Below are positions 11,131-22,619 of a DNA stretch of 64,000 bases, piece by piece. The DNA is from Phymorhynchus buccinoides (taxonomy: Eukaryota > Mollusca > Gastropoda > Neogastropoda > Raphitomidae), in contig CM065690.1 of assembly GCA_017654935.2 (NCBI GenBank), positions 2,871,955 to 2,935,954 on the forward strand, read 5' to 3'. A program made the position numbers and the translations under genes. The first letter of the stretch is position 1. The number at the start of each line of letters is the position of its first letter. The notes beneath the pieces are model-generated. The model was not told the DNA's origin. It did no database searches and worked only from the letters and a program-made list of their open reading frames with translations.

Positions 11131-11767
11131 ATGAAAATAGGAGCTCAGTAACATTATGTAACTAATACATGCGAATGTACAGAATCGAAGAATTTCAGTA
11201 CCATTCTGTACTACATCCATTGGGGTGGGGGTAACAACCCTAACGGTGGTGGGGGTGGTGGTGGTGGTGATGTAGGGGTATTGAGTGAAGGCGGAATTTG
11301 CACAATAACCACTTTTTTTCCCATCCGGCCCACACATCATGCAAGGCATATATATTCAATTCAATTCAATTAAAAAACCTTTAGTACAAAAACTAAAATA
11401 AATAACATCAATTAAAGAGAGAGACTGTGACTGACAGGCAGACAGACAGACAGACAGACAGACAGGGACTGACAGAGAGAGGGAGGTCAACATCGAAAGA
11501 AAATTCCTTGCAAGAGAGAGGCGAAACTAGGTGCGGAAAGTCCGCGCAGAAAAGAGCTTTTCTCAATCAGCCAATGACAGAGGAAGGCGGGACGTGCGAG
11601 ATGCACGGGACCTGAAACTGACACCTGAGTTCTGTTCGTCAAATCGTCACAGCGTCGCCATGTTGGATAGGAGGCAGACGACAGGCCGATGGAGAAAATG
11701 GATTCTTTCAACGGTTATGGTTGTCTTTTCCTTTCTGAGGTAAGTGTCGTCTATATTTTGTTAGGAT
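11131..11767 (+). promoter_or_regulatory. Promoter-like region with first-exon-like end, copy A
   Basis: This segment is duplicated in inverted orientation at 40686-41300. It holds, in order, a G-rich (GGT)n stretch, (ATTCA)n, a CAGA microsatellite (11437-11465), a CCAAT box (11571-11575), a GGCGGGA GC-box-like site (11586-11592), and GTCGCCATGTTG (11654-11665), which on the other strand matches a YY1-type CAACATGGCGAC site. Downstream are ATGs at 11660 and 11689 and a strong splice-donor sequence, CTGAG|GTAAGT (near 11740). Shared sequence stops at TTGTTAGGAT (11767). The parts look like a TATA-less promoter with a short 5' exon. Whether they belong to a gene or to a mobile element is open. 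Confidence 0.5.
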
Positions 11768-11819
11768 ATTAAAATGCTAATTCAAACGGCGATCTATTTT
11801 CTAGCAATTCTAGTAATCA

Positions 11820-11945
11820 GCCAACGTTTGTTTGTGGTGGAGGGAGGGCGCGAGAGGGGGGGGGGTAGGGAAAGGGAGGGGAGGGAGTTCTGAGAGAGGG
11901 AGGGCCTTGAGGTCGGGGAGAGGGGGGAGGGGGGGGGGGGGGATC
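11820..11945. repeat. G-rich tract, G4-prone
   Basis: Plus strand rich in GGGG runs separated by short A/T-containing spacers, ending in a run of about 12 G. It could form G-quadruplexes. No coding content. Confidence 0.7.
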
Positions 11946-12124
11946 GTGGACCTGTTTAGCTAGGGGGACGAAACATCGAAGTTTCACAGCTGAGAGGTGC
12001 ATTGTCTTTTACCCTTTTTAGTTTTCGATCTTTTTTTTTAAAGCTTGTGAGCCTATAGTAGTCAGAAGAGGCAAATGGTATGGACATTGTCACCCGTTCG
12101 TCAAGCCTTGCCAAGACAATCCTA

Positions 12125-12740
12125 CAGGTAGGTAGGTAGATTAGGGTTATTCATAGGCCTCTCGGCCCTTTTACTCACTGAATTTGACATTTAAAAAATT
12201 GTTTTTATTTTGTTTTATTAAAATAAAACTAATCCAAATGAGTTTTTCATTTTTTTTTCATTTTTAGGGATGGCTGAATTTATTTATTCATCCAAACTTT
12301 TAGATTGAATTTTCAAATTTGGGTTTCGTGCATTTAAAAAACTGTTAATTGGAAGATAATTCCACATCTGAACAACACGGTTAGTAAAAAACAGTTTGCT
12401 GGAGTTAGTATTGGATCTGTTAAGAAACAACTTACCATCACTATTTCTTGTTTTATCTATTGTACTTTTCATGAAAAAGTCATTAACCCTTTCACCGCCA
12501 GCCATTTTTCAGCCAAAAGTTGCCATTAATCTTAACTGGGTAGAGAGAAAAAAAATCTGCAATATTGGGAATTCCTCTGTGACATATATAACATTAGGTC
12601 TATGCTTACCTCCCAAAATTAAGAAAATAGGGTCTTTGGATAACAGGTCCTGATTGGATGCCTTTTGGTGACATGTGGTGCTTAATTGGCGATGAAAGGG
12701 TTATTTAACCAAGATTATGTACAATTTTAGTGCTTAATTC
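12125..12740 (-). mobile_element. LINE 3' fragment split by a MITE
   Basis: Minus-strand C-terminal piece of a jockey/CR1-type polyprotein. LFFTNRVVQMWNYLP (about 12400-12350) matches the C-terminal (F/Y)FTxRVVxxWNxLP signature of these LINEs. The 3' end carries a GGCC-GAG-AGGCC hairpin (12156-12167) and a TACC repeat. Upstream coding sequence resumes beyond a MITE inserted at 12487-12704: a KIVHNLV-like piece is read at about 12740-12708, and the frame after it (NDFFMKSTIDK) continues the same protein. Confidence 0.75.
12487..12704. mobile_element. piggyBac-like MITE, about 215 bp
   Basis: The left terminus is TTAA (12483-12486) followed by CCCTTTCACCGCCA. The right terminus, on the minus strand, is CCCTTTCATCGCCA (12700-12687), one mismatch, with a TTAA at 12705-12708. 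TTAA target duplication and CCCT-starting inverted repeats are hallmarks of the piggyBac superfamily. There is an extra ATAA between the TTAA and the terminal repeat at the right side. The insert disrupts a LINE reading frame on the minus strand. There is no internal coding sequence. Confidence 0.65.
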
Positions 12741-12889
12741 TGCTTGAATGACCTTCTAAGCCCTTCCCTTTTACAGGGCACGGTCCAAGGAGGAAGAAGA
12801 AGGAGATAATCAACATTATGTACAGGGCCTGATATGCTTGAAAGAAAAGCCGAGAACCCGTCTTTGAATGAGATCCCCTGTAAGAAAAG

Positions 12890-13397
12890 CCCAGACCCGG
12901 GGAAGAGTGGACATGGAGCTGACGACACATTGATTACAAGAAAAGCCGACCCGGGGAAGAGTGGACAGGGCCTGGAGCTGAAGACACATTGACAGAAAAG
13001 CATCAAGAGTGGACAGGGCCTGGAGCTGACAGACACATTGATCTTTAAGAAAAGCCCAGAACCCGGGGAAGAGTGGACAGGGCCTGGAGCTGACAGACAC
13101 ATTGATCTTTAAGAAAAGCCCAGAACCCGGGGAAGAGTGGACAGGGCCTGGAGCTGACAGACACATTGATCTTTAAGAAAAGCCCAGAACCCGGGGAAGA
13201 GTGGACAGGGCCTGGAGCTGACAGACACATTGATCTTTAAGAAAAGCCCAGAACCCGGGGAAGAGTGGACAGGGCCTGGAGCTGACAGACACATTGATCT
13301 TTAAGAAAAGCCCAGAACCCGGGGAAGAGTGGACAGGGCCTGGAGCTGACAGACACATTGATCTTTAAGAAAAGCCCAGAACCCGGGGAAGAGTGGA
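12890..13397. repeat. 64-bp minisatellite
   Basis: Five apparently identical 64-bp units begin at 13047, 13111, 13175, 13239 and 13303 (AAGAAAAGCCCAGAACCC...), followed by a partial unit at 13367. Three shortened, diverged units precede them (12891, 12939, 12993). Divergence is concentrated at the left edge, as expected when amplification homogenises the right side. No gene here. Confidence 0.95.
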
Positions 13398-13890
13398 AGA
13401 GACTGGTTGTGAAATCTTCAGAGGCGCCCCCATACGGTCATCCTTGACGACGGAATTCGTGATTCGTGATTTAGCTCGTGAACGTGTGGTCTAAAAATGT
13501 GAGTAGTATTATTCCTGCGCTCTATTTCCTCAAATGTTCAATGGCCTATGAAGCTCGTGTCCGTGTGGTCTAAGAGTGGGCAATTGCGCTCAATTTCTAA
13601 AATTAATGTTCAACGTAAACTTAGGGGCCCTTTCCTCCGGCATGTGTGATTGAACCTCCCCGGTTCCATGGCAAAAAAATAATGCGCTTGGTTTTGGGTG
13701 CGTGTGGCAGCCATGAAGCTTTGAATGCTGCTTTGAATTGAAGGTGGATAGCTAAATGCCGTGTGTTCTGGACGAAACTGAAAGACAGCCACGGGGACGG
13801 GACCAACAGTGTGAAGAACAACTCCAAACTCAACCTCAAAACAGAGTGACAATCCATAGTATCGCTTCAGTACAGAACAAGCAGCGGTTA
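13398..13890. other. Non-coding spacer
   Basis: Contains a short direct repeat (AGCTCGTGAACGTGTGGTCTAA near 13472 and AAGCTCGTGTCCGTGTGGTCTAA near 13551). No recognised gene or RNA. Confidence 0.55.
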
Positions 13891-13929
13891 TTATGCTCAT
13901 GTCGTAGGTGACAGTGGACGAACTGCTTC

Positions 13930-14042
13930 TTCTATTGTCCACGTTTGGTGTTGTGCGGAGAAGGAGATTCGTTGGACATCTGGCCGAGTCGTGATTCCCC
14001 AAGAGACGAACCCGGGAACGATGGCTACGCTTCGTCTGGAAA
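13930..14042. repeat. Segment duplicated at 16475-16572
   Basis: GTCCACGTTTGGTGTTGTGC, then GGAGATTCGTTGGACATCTGG and CCAAGAGACGAACC, through GATGGCTACGCT, is repeated at 16475-16572 with an AGA deletion and a CGGG/AT difference. The second copy stops exactly at an assembly gap, whereas this copy runs into a CT microsatellite. Confidence 0.9.
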
Positions 14043-14075
14043 CCGGTCAGTCTGTGTGTCTTGTCTGCCTGTCTG

Positions 14076-14605
<530 letters not shown>

Positions 14606-14964
14606 CTCTTTCTATTTTCGTCAATGTTGATTTGTTGTTGTGCCCATGTGTCTAACTCCAACATCCTAAAAACTAGTCTAGTTCAAACCATCCATAGCTC
14701 TTGGTGAAATAAACCAAGCACTTGGTGCAATAAACCAAGTTAGACTAGCTTCTCTACAGGCACTAGCTCACTAATTCGGGGGGCATACAAGCATTAGGGC
14801 CATAGGAAATGTCTTAGGCCGTTTGTCTGCAAGCCATGTCCCAACCATTCCTCCCACTGCCCCACTCTCTTCCTCCCCTCCCCCCTTTCCCAGGTCTGGG
14901 ACCTAAGGCTGCAGCACACAAGGCATAATGTGTTAGCAGTCAGGATGGGGCAGGCACCTAGCCA

Positions 14965-15330
14965 ACATCTATGAGACTCCTATAGCAGCCACGAACACTA
15001 CCAGTGATGTACTATGTCTGTCTGTGTCCTGTACGTCACACACATCTATGAGACTCCTATAGCAGCCACGAACACTACCAGTGATGTACTATGTCTGTCT
15101 GTGTCTGTACGTCACACACATGAGACTCCTATAGTACCTGATGTACTATGTCTGTCTGTGTCCTGTACGTCACACACATCTATGAGACTCCTATAGCAGC
15201 CACGAACACTACCAGTGATGTACTATGTCTGTCTGTGTCCTGTACGTCACACACATCTATGAGACTCCTATAGCAGCCACGAACACACCAGTGACACTAT
15301 GTCTGTCTGTGTCCTGTACGTCACACACAC
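14965..15330. repeat. 77-bp minisatellite, about 5 copies
   Basis: The unit ACATCTATGAGACTCC...GTACGTCACAC starts at 14965, 15042, about 15118 (shortened to about 58 bp), 15176 and 15253. The last copy runs into a CA microsatellite. Copies are close to identical apart from deletions. Confidence 0.92.
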
Positions 15331-15369
15331 ACACAGCTGTTAAGGATTTGGACACAACTTGTCTGGGCT

Positions 15370-15373
15370 GACG

Positions 15374-15423
<50 letters not shown>

Positions 15424-15429
15424 ACACAC

Positions 15430-15470
<41 letters not shown>

Positions 15471-15486
15471 GCACACACACACACAA
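15370..15486. repeat. (CA)n microsatellite
   Basis: CA repeat with two short interruptions, directly beyond the 77-bp minisatellite. Confidence 0.95.
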
Positions 15487-15499
15487 ACATTAAGACACA

Positions 15500-16385
15500 A
15501 GACAGGAGGAAAACACACAGCGAGAAAACCATCCAGAATAAGAAGGAAACGTCAAGAAGACACGTCAAAGAACGAGACAGAAACATCTAGAACAAGAAAA
15601 ATCAAGAATAGACTAGATCAAGAATAACATTGAAACGCCATCAAGAACGAGACAGAAACATCATCAAGAAGAAGACAGGAATAATCATCAAACGAACGAG
15701 ACAGAAACCATCCAGAATAAGAAGGAAACATCAAGAACGAGACAGAAACATCTAGAACAGAAAACATCAAGAATAATATTGAAAGAAACGTCAAGAGCGA
15801 GACAGAAACCATCCAGAATAAGAAGGAAACATCTAGAACAAGAAGAAAACGTCAAGAATAATCTTGAAAGAAACGTCAAAAGCGAGACAGAAACCATCCA
15901 GAATAAGAAGGAAACATCAAGAACGAGACAGAAACATCTAGAACAAGAAGACATCAAGAATAATCAAAGAAACGTCAATAGCGAGACAGAAACCATCCAG
16001 AAGAAACGTCAAGAACGAGACAGAAACTATCCAGAATCAAGAAGGAAACATCAAGAACGAGACAGAAACATAAAATAGAACAAGAAGAAAACATCAAGAA
16101 TAATAAAGGAAACGAAAGAAACGTCAAGAGCGAGACAGAAACCATCCAGAATAAGAAGGAAACATCAAGAACGAGACAGAAACATCAAGAACAAGAAGAA
16201 AACGTCAAGAATAAGAAGGAAACGTCAAGAATAAGAAACTTGAAACATCAAGAACGAGACAGAAAAATCTAGAAACAGACATCAATAATAACAATCAAGA
16301 ACGAAAAGAAACCATCAAGAATAAGAAGGAAACATCGTCAAGAACAAGAAGGAAACGTCAAGAACAAGAAGAAAATTAGATCAGA
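15500..16385. repeat. Purine-rich degenerate minisatellite
   Basis: About 0.9 kb in which AACATCAAGAACGAGACAG, AAACCATCCAGAATAAG and AAGGAAACGTCAAGA blocks recur irregularly with a period of roughly 55-75 bp. The plus strand is strongly A/G-biased. Open frames across it have a repetitive Lys/Arg/Glu/Thr composition and are not considered genes. Confidence 0.85.
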
Positions 16386-16572
16386 AAATGGGTTTTAAGC
16401 GCTCTTGCCAAGTTTTCGTCGATGAATTGCAACAAAAGTGGCCCTTTCCACTAATGATCAGAAACAGAAACGGTTGGAGTGTCCACGTTTGGTGTTGTGC
16501 GGAGGAGATTCGTTGGACATCTGGCCGAGTCGTGATTCCCCAAGAGACGAACCATGGAACGATGGCTACGCT

Positions 16573-17072
16573 NNNNNNNNNNNNNNNNNNNNNNNNNNNN
16601 NNNNNNNNNNNNNNNNNNNNNNNNNNNNNNNNNNNNNNNNNNNNNNNNNNNNNNNNNNNNNNNNNNNNNNNNNNNNNNNNNNNNNNNNNNNNNNNNNNNN
16701 NNNNNNNNNNNNNNNNNNNNNNNNNNNNNNNNNNNNNNNNNNNNNNNNNNNNNNNNNNNNNNNNNNNNNNNNNNNNNNNNNNNNNNNNNNNNNNNNNNNN
16801 NNNNNNNNNNNNNNNNNNNNNNNNNNNNNNNNNNNNNNNNNNNNNNNNNNNNNNNNNNNNNNNNNNNNNNNNNNNNNNNNNNNNNNNNNNNNNNNNNNNN
16901 NNNNNNNNNNNNNNNNNNNNNNNNNNNNNNNNNNNNNNNNNNNNNNNNNNNNNNNNNNNNNNNNNNNNNNNNNNNNNNNNNNNNNNNNNNNNNNNNNNNN
17001 NNNNNNNNNNNNNNNNNNNNNNNNNNNNNNNNNNNNNNNNNNNNNNNNNNNNNNNNNNNNNNNNNNNNNNNN
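16573..17072. other. Assembly gap, 500 N
   Basis: Exactly 500 N, so a placeholder length. By comparison with 13930-14150, the sequence entering the gap probably continues into a microsatellite. Confidence 1.
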
Positions 17073-17388
17073 CGTGAAGTGCGTGCGTGCGTTGTGTGTG
17101 CGTGGTCAGTGTGTGCGTGCGTCAGTGATGTGCGATGCGTGCGTGCGTACGTGTGTTGTGTGTGTGTGTTGGTGTGTGTTTGTGAAAGGATGGCTGGATG
17201 GGGTATTTAATATTGTGAACATTTAGTACTTGTGTATTTTTATTTCTTATCATTTCGTCTACATGTTAAATGATTTGAAGTTATAAGTGTTTAAAAATGC
17301 TATTGTATTAGTATGTGTGGAGTGTCATCATTTAATGTGGTTTTTCACTAATCGTGTGTGTGCGCGTGCGTGCGTGCGTCACGTCGGT

Positions 17389-17419
<31 letters not shown>

Positions 17420-17590
17420 TGTGTGTGTGTGCGCGCGCGCGTGAGTGAGTGTGTGTGTGTGTGTGTGGTGTGTGTGTGTGTGGGTGTGCTGTGTGCTAGG
17501 GGTGTGTGTGTGGTGTGTGTGTGTGTGTGTAGGTGTGTTTGTGTGTGTGTGTGTGTTGTGTGTGTGTGTAGTGTGTGTGTGAATGTTTAT
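17073..17590. repeat. (GT)/(GCGT) repeats
   Basis: GCGT/GTGT-rich sequence at 17073-17190 and 17354-17585, separated by about 150 bp of AT-rich sequence. No gene. Confidence 0.9.
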
Positions 17591-17929
17591 TAATATTGAA
17601 TATTATGTGCCTTTTTGTGCACTTGGTATGTACAAATTATAGTAAGTTGTCATTTTATGAGCATGCAACTGTATTTCAGTCCTAATATCTATGCCTGTTT
17701 GTGTGTCTCTCTCTTCTCTCTTTCTCTGTCTGTCCCTCTGTGGGCTCTCTGTGTCTCCGTTCTCTGTCTTCTCTGTCTTGTCTGTCTGTATGTCTGTCTT
17801 CTTTTCCTTCTCTCTCTCGTTCTCTTCTCTCTCTATCATTCTAAGTGTGGTGTGAGTGTGATTTGTTAATAGTGTGGCTGGGCGTCTTTAAGTGTCATCA
17901 GTGTGAGTGTTTCAAGTTCGGTTGCGAGA

Positions 17930-18125
17930 GTGTAATGTCGATTAGGCATTCATTATTTGCGGCGGATTGATAAATTGGACTGAGGGATCAGGGAAGGGGG
18001 GTGTTGGTCAATGTTTAATGTATACTTTTGTTCATTGGTTACTATTTCATTTTAGTGATTGCTGTAAAAGCGCTTAGAGCTTAAAGATTAGGCGCTAAAA
18101 AGTGCTTAATAAATAAATAAATCTA
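17930..18125 (+). mobile_element. SINE/LINE 3' tail (GCGCTTAGAGC...GGCGCT)
   Basis: Contains TGTAAAAGCGCTTAGAGC and TTAGGCGCTAAAAAGTGC and ends in (AATA)n. This paired GCGCT tail with a short A/T-rich repeat terminates many SINEs and LINEs of marine invertebrates. The body upstream is not identified. Confidence 0.55.
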
Positions 18126-18776
18126 AACACCGAGACTAGGGAAATTAAGGATGCAAAACCCCAGTTAAATACCTGGTACACTGAAAAGAAGGAGTTTAAT
18201 GTTTACGTCCTCCGCTCTATAAAAGACATAGGACAATGAAAAGAGGGTCTATAGAATCATATTTATGAATGTGCAAATCGTAATTTATTTTTGCTTTAAT
18301 ACAAAAAAATCTAAACGATTTAATTTTGGGGGTTTACGTCGCAGCTCGCAACAACACAAGAAAAACGTCACGAGAATTCACATCGTGAAAAATCTAGAGG
18401 TTTAAATAATAACACAACGAATGTACACAACACACAGCTTTCACAGGCAGCAAGCCTCCATCCACTATGCTACCAGGTCCACAACCGACGTCCCCAGGAC
18501 TACCCATACGTCAAAACCAATAACGTTGCTAAGGAGTGGCACATCGACTTCTCCCCAAGTCCCCTTCACGTCCACATCTCTCAGATCTCCTTCATAACAA
18601 TAAAACAAGTGTGGGTGGAGATAAATTCCATGATGATGTGGATGATGATGATGCTGATGCTGATGATTAGTGGGTTGGGGATAATATTGTCACACGATCA
18701 TTTGAAAGGACCGTCTTAAGAAATGGCCAGATTGGAATAATATTTAGTCATTACGTCAATGTTTGGACCCATCCAT
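18126..18776. other. Non-coding spacer
   Basis: AT-rich spacer with a short GATGATGATGCTGATGCTGAT tract near 18630-18665. It lies downstream of the receptor remnant, and I see no further exon. Confidence 0.5.
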
Positions 18777-19760
18777 TTAGAAGTTAAGATTCTTTGACTT
18801 CCTCTGCTTTTCTGTCCACATATTCAATGTGTACATAAAAGGATTGATGGCAGAGTTTAAAGGTAGTATGAAAATTGCCAAGCCTACGTTAATATTTCCT
18901 GGGATTGGGATCCCAGACAGTGCTAGAATCCCACACAGTCCAATAGGAAACCAGCACATGAAGTCAGTCAATGCAATACTAACCAGGCGCTGTGCTTAGG
19001 CCATGTCTTTGGGAGACCTTGGTAGATTTGGTTTTTGTAGAGTATTGTTTGTAGTGGGACCAGTAGATTAAATTGCCTGGCCAACCGGCAATAAAAAGAA
19101 ACAATACCAAAGTTATAGAGCCAATAAGGAGCACAAATCGATACACGCTTTTAAACAGAATGAATAAAACCTGTCCTTTGAAACTCTTTCCCTCCGTTTA
19201 CAGGCCAGTGGGGAATGCAGATACCGGGTCTGGCCATAGAACTCCCAGTGTGACGTTATTGGAAGTAAAGGTAATAAGCCATAAACCAGCTTATCAATCC
19301 AATTAACACAAGGACCAATAGTTGCCAGGATGATTTCCCAAATCGCCAGGTGCTGAAAGGAAAACAAAGAACAATGAAACGATCGAAAGTAATGAGACAG
19401 ATCAGGAGAGCAGATGTTTCACTGGACAAGAGGGAGAGAAAGCCTGCTATCTTACAAGTCGTACTTGTCTTCCACAAATAATCCTGATGAAGATATCTAC
19501 CACGATACTGTTCATCAGCCATTCCTATAACAGTCATGTAAACACCCATCAGAAAGTCAGCCATGGTCAGGTTAATGACAAAGATGGTAAAACCACTCAA
19601 ACCGAAGTCATTCTTTTGTACCAAACACACGCGTGCACAGAAGCAAAAGATGTTGCCAGACATGCAAGAAATGCCATCAGCCACAGAAATCCACGATATG
19701 TCCATGACTGTAAGGAGATCTTCACCCGAGATATTTCATCGTAGGTGGCACACCGCAAGA
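18777..19760 (-). pseudogene. 7TM domain of an LGR/GRL101-like GPCR, broken
   Basis: The minus strand encodes most of a rhodopsin-type seven-helix domain. TM2 is in TIFVINLTMADFLMGVYM, TM3 ends LICLITFDRFIVL (a DRF version of DRY), the TM4-ECL2 region includes LLPITSHWEFYGQT, TM6 is ALTDFMCWFPIGLCGILAL, and TM7 is FILPLNSAINPFMYTLN (NPxxY variant). TADFLMG, SHWEFYGQT and FPIGL are characteristic of relaxin-receptor/LGR type-C receptors and the molluscan GRL101 group. The frame shifts near 19725, 19665, 19265, 19230, 19130 and 19010, and an in-frame TAA sits at 18996-18998. It is therefore a pseudogene, or an exon damaged by indel errors in an unpolished assembly. Confidence 0.8.
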
Positions 19761-20420
19761 TCCATCAAAGTTACTGGGAAAGAATTTGTTACAAACACAG
19801 TTTATACTTCTGGTTGATATAAAATGTAACCTGAAAAGGTCTTTAAAAATGCCAGGAGAAAGTTTTTTTTCTCCAGAGGACTTCCATCTAAACAGAGATC
19901 TGTCAGAAGGGAAATTACTGAAAAACTTTGGGCTGATGGTTATATGGAATGTTGTAAACTTAAATGAGCTTCTGCTAAATAAAAAAACATTAGCCATGCT
20001 TCAGAATCAAACACTTTATTTGCGTATATGACAGGTCTAAATGACACAGCATTTGTGCCTGAGCATCTGAGGAATGATCTGCATGCAATGACGCAATATT
20101 GATTGTAGATAGTGAAAAGGATTGGCATATTTTTCAACTCCATAATAAGAACTTATATTAACAGGTTCAGTTGGTTGTGACTTATTGAGGAATAGCAGGT
20201 TCAAAACAATTTCAGTTAGGCAGAATGTCATAGAAAAAGGAGTAAGATATAGATAAATGAGGATAAATGTATCACTGACATCCGATGGCGGCATTCTGAA
20301 CCAGAAGCATCTAAGAAGCGAGATTCGACTGAATCGCATTTGCATTGAATGTTTGAACAAACGTGAATGAGTTAGCCTGCCAAGGCAATGCTGGACTGCG
20401 ACAGGTCATGTACACCATGT
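19761..20420 (-). pseudogene. Leucine-rich repeat part of the GRL101-like receptor
   Basis: Directly upstream of the 7TM part on the same strand. Fragments in shifting frames read as LRRs: MPPSDVSDTFILIYLYLT, LCHLDLSYTQIKCL and KKLSPGIFKDLFRLHFIST. These are followed by CVCNKFFPSNFDGSC and CATYDEIS, which match the LRR C-cap/hinge that leads into TM1 in LGR-type receptors. Several frameshifts and stops (for example around 19990-20040) interrupt it. Ligand binding would lie in this extracellular region. No splice sites are needed between this piece and the 7TM part, so they may share one exon. Confidence 0.6.
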
Positions 20421-20739
20421 TCAGCACATACTGCGGACAGTGAGGATAACCACACTATGTGGTCACATGTACACATATATGCGAAGACATGCATTGGAGA
20501 AGGCCTTGACATGTAAAACGTCTTCGCACCACTCTTCGTCTTACTGTCCAGTACAGTACATAGAACCCATTGCCACCGTGTGTAGATGGGCAACAGTCGT
20601 TAAAGCTCTCCAGGACAACGGTAATGACTTCAGGACAGGAACCATTGGCATCATGGTGTTACTCTGAACTGTTAAAACCATCAAAAGTTATAATACAGGA
20701 GATTGTACACGGGGGTCTGGAAAACATGTTTACTTACAT

Positions 20740-21005
20740 TTTGATTTGTCTGAAATTGTTCCCTGCATTGCGGGACGCCCATAGCAACATCTTACTGTAG
20801 ATGCACACTACCATTGGAGGCAGTGAAAGAGGACTTGCCACACACAAGGATGCTGCAGAAGTGATCATCACGGAATCTGGACATCGTTTAAAATCACACA
20901 CCAGAGAATAGGAGAGAGTGAGTGAAAGCGTGTTAGTACAGATAAATGAGGGAGCCAAGAGGTGCCCTGCTTTGTGGAATCAAAGACGAGGAAGGTAGAG
21001 GTTTG
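20740..21005 (-). pseudogene. LDL-receptor class A repeats of the same receptor
   Basis: Minus-strand fragments resemble LDLa modules: FICTNTLSLTLSYSLVCDFK then RCPDS with DDHFC in the neighbouring frame (about 20955-20855), and a second unit with ASNG, VCIYSKML and GVPQCRE (about 20840-20770). LDLa modules upstream of LRRs and a 7TM domain are the GRL101/relaxin-receptor architecture. Cys spacing is disturbed by frame changes. Between this and the LRR part (20420-20740) the sequence is coding-like but unassigned. Support comes mostly from context. Confidence 0.45.
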
Positions 21006-22140
21006 ATTAGAGAGGAAACATTGGGTGTAGAATGTTGTTGGACCACAGTTCCGGACTTTTACTACCACATGCTAAATGCTTGTATGTCACTTCACCATCT
21101 GGCATGTGTAAAAGAGTAGGGTTTCTCATCAGTGATTCTCGGCACTGGATTCGGGATTCCTTTTGTGATAATCAGTGGTCATGCTGCGTCCTTATTTCAC
21201 AAATGACCCCACATAGTTCGGTCGACGAATCAAAAAAAGGTAATTTCATCGTTCAGGTAAACTGCAGGGGACGTTCGATGCAATATAGAATAAATAATTA
21301 CTACTGCATCAAAAAATGATGGAAAAAGACAGTATTGTCTGCGCTATATACTGTAAAATGTACATAACAGGCAAAAGATTGTACCACTTTTTATGCCAGC
21401 GGCAATATATTCCAAACTTCCAGAATCGACGTGATTTTGTTTCACCAGAATACTATACGGGTTAAAATACACACGAAGGAAAGGTGACAAGCCCTCCTTG
21501 GTTTTTACCAATACTCGTCACTTTCATTCTTCTTATGGGGAGACATGGTAAATTGTAGCATCGGCCACACATGGCCACCATTCCTGGCAGTCCTCACTGC
21601 TGAAGAACAGCGTTCCTGTTCATCTCGTCCAATCTTCACAACTCTGTCACCAGGTGGCACCCAAGTGATGCTGGAAGCTGGGAGTAGTTACACAGAGCAA
21701 TTCCACTGGAAACTCAGGACAGCCTGTGGGGCTGCGTTTGAGAGGAAAAAGAAAGAAAAATTGAAAACGTCGATAGACGGTCTGAGCGGCGCTGCTTCTT
21801 CCGATTGTGTGTTGTCGGTTGAATGGTGGTCGCTGGCCAGCTCGGTGAGAAAGAATTTGTCGTGATCACCGTAGTACATGTGAAGCTGCATCAGGATGAA
21901 CTTATTCCTGACTCCAGAATCGTACTACTACAACTGGGTGAGGAGATTTATACGAAACGTTGTTGTTAAGTAGCGGTACAGATTTACGCTTTGCTGCTTA
22001 CGAGTCTGATAAACTGGGTCATAAAGAAATCGCTCAACAGGTACAGGTATGTGCTGTGAAAGTTGTTCCTTGTCAGTGCACTTCGTTTCCCACGGGATGT
22101 AGCCACAGGAAGAGAAGTCATACAAGGGACTAGGCTGGAT
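21006..22140 (-). other. Possible further decayed ectodomain
   Basis: Coding-like fragments continue on the minus strand. YDFSSCGYIPWETKCTDKEQ (about 22120-22060) could be another LDLa-type module. The 67-residue open stretch at 21891-21688 starts MQLHMYYGDHDKFFLTEL and is unrecognised. It may be more of the receptor N-terminus or unrelated sequence. Confidence is low. Confidence 0.25.
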
Positions 22141-22615
22141 CTAGGGTGCGTGTGGGAAAGTGTGAAAGTTTAAAAAATGGTAGGGAGGAGTGGTAATAAT
22201 TATTAAAATTTAAAGGTGATGCTTTTATTCTTGTCGTATATTATGATTTAGATTACGTTGTACACCATTGTTGACATTATATCATAATTATTTTATATCA
22301 CTTGAGTTATACAGGGCATCATACGCGTAAGCACCACTAGTGTTGGTGTGTCTTATTATGATGTTGTACTAGATCCCAACGCATTATGTAAATTAATGTA
22401 TAATGAAACAGGTTAGAAATACGTGCTGTGGAAAAGTCGAATTATACCAAGACAGCAGTAGTGTAAGAACGCAAAAACAGATTTTGAGCAAAGCAAAAAT
22501 ATCTGAAACATGAACATCAAGGCAAGAAACGTAACCATTTGCGAAGACAGGGAAGGCGGAAAAGCAGAATTGTGCATTCTCAAGCAAACAAGCAGAAATT
22601 GGCCAATGATGCGTT
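22141..22615. other. Non-coding AT-rich spacer
   Basis: No recognisable gene, RNA or repeat apart from general AT-richness. Confidence 0.5.
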
Positions 22616-22619
22616 TATT

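Noticed and set aside
12727..13358. Repeated Cys/Pro-rich 61-residue open frames
   Set aside because: Produced by the 64-bp minisatellite; the frame rotates with each unit because 64 is not a multiple of three.
15779..16078. Arg/Lys/Glu-rich 99-residue frame
   Set aside because: Translation of the purine-rich degenerate minisatellite; no conservation pattern beyond the repeat.
16388..17226. Long open frames across N positions (also 34844-35474)
   Set aside because: They consist almost entirely of gap characters.
19073..19306. Plus-strand frames opposite the receptor remnant
   Set aside because: The recognisable GPCR motifs lie on the minus strand; the plus-strand frames are shadows.
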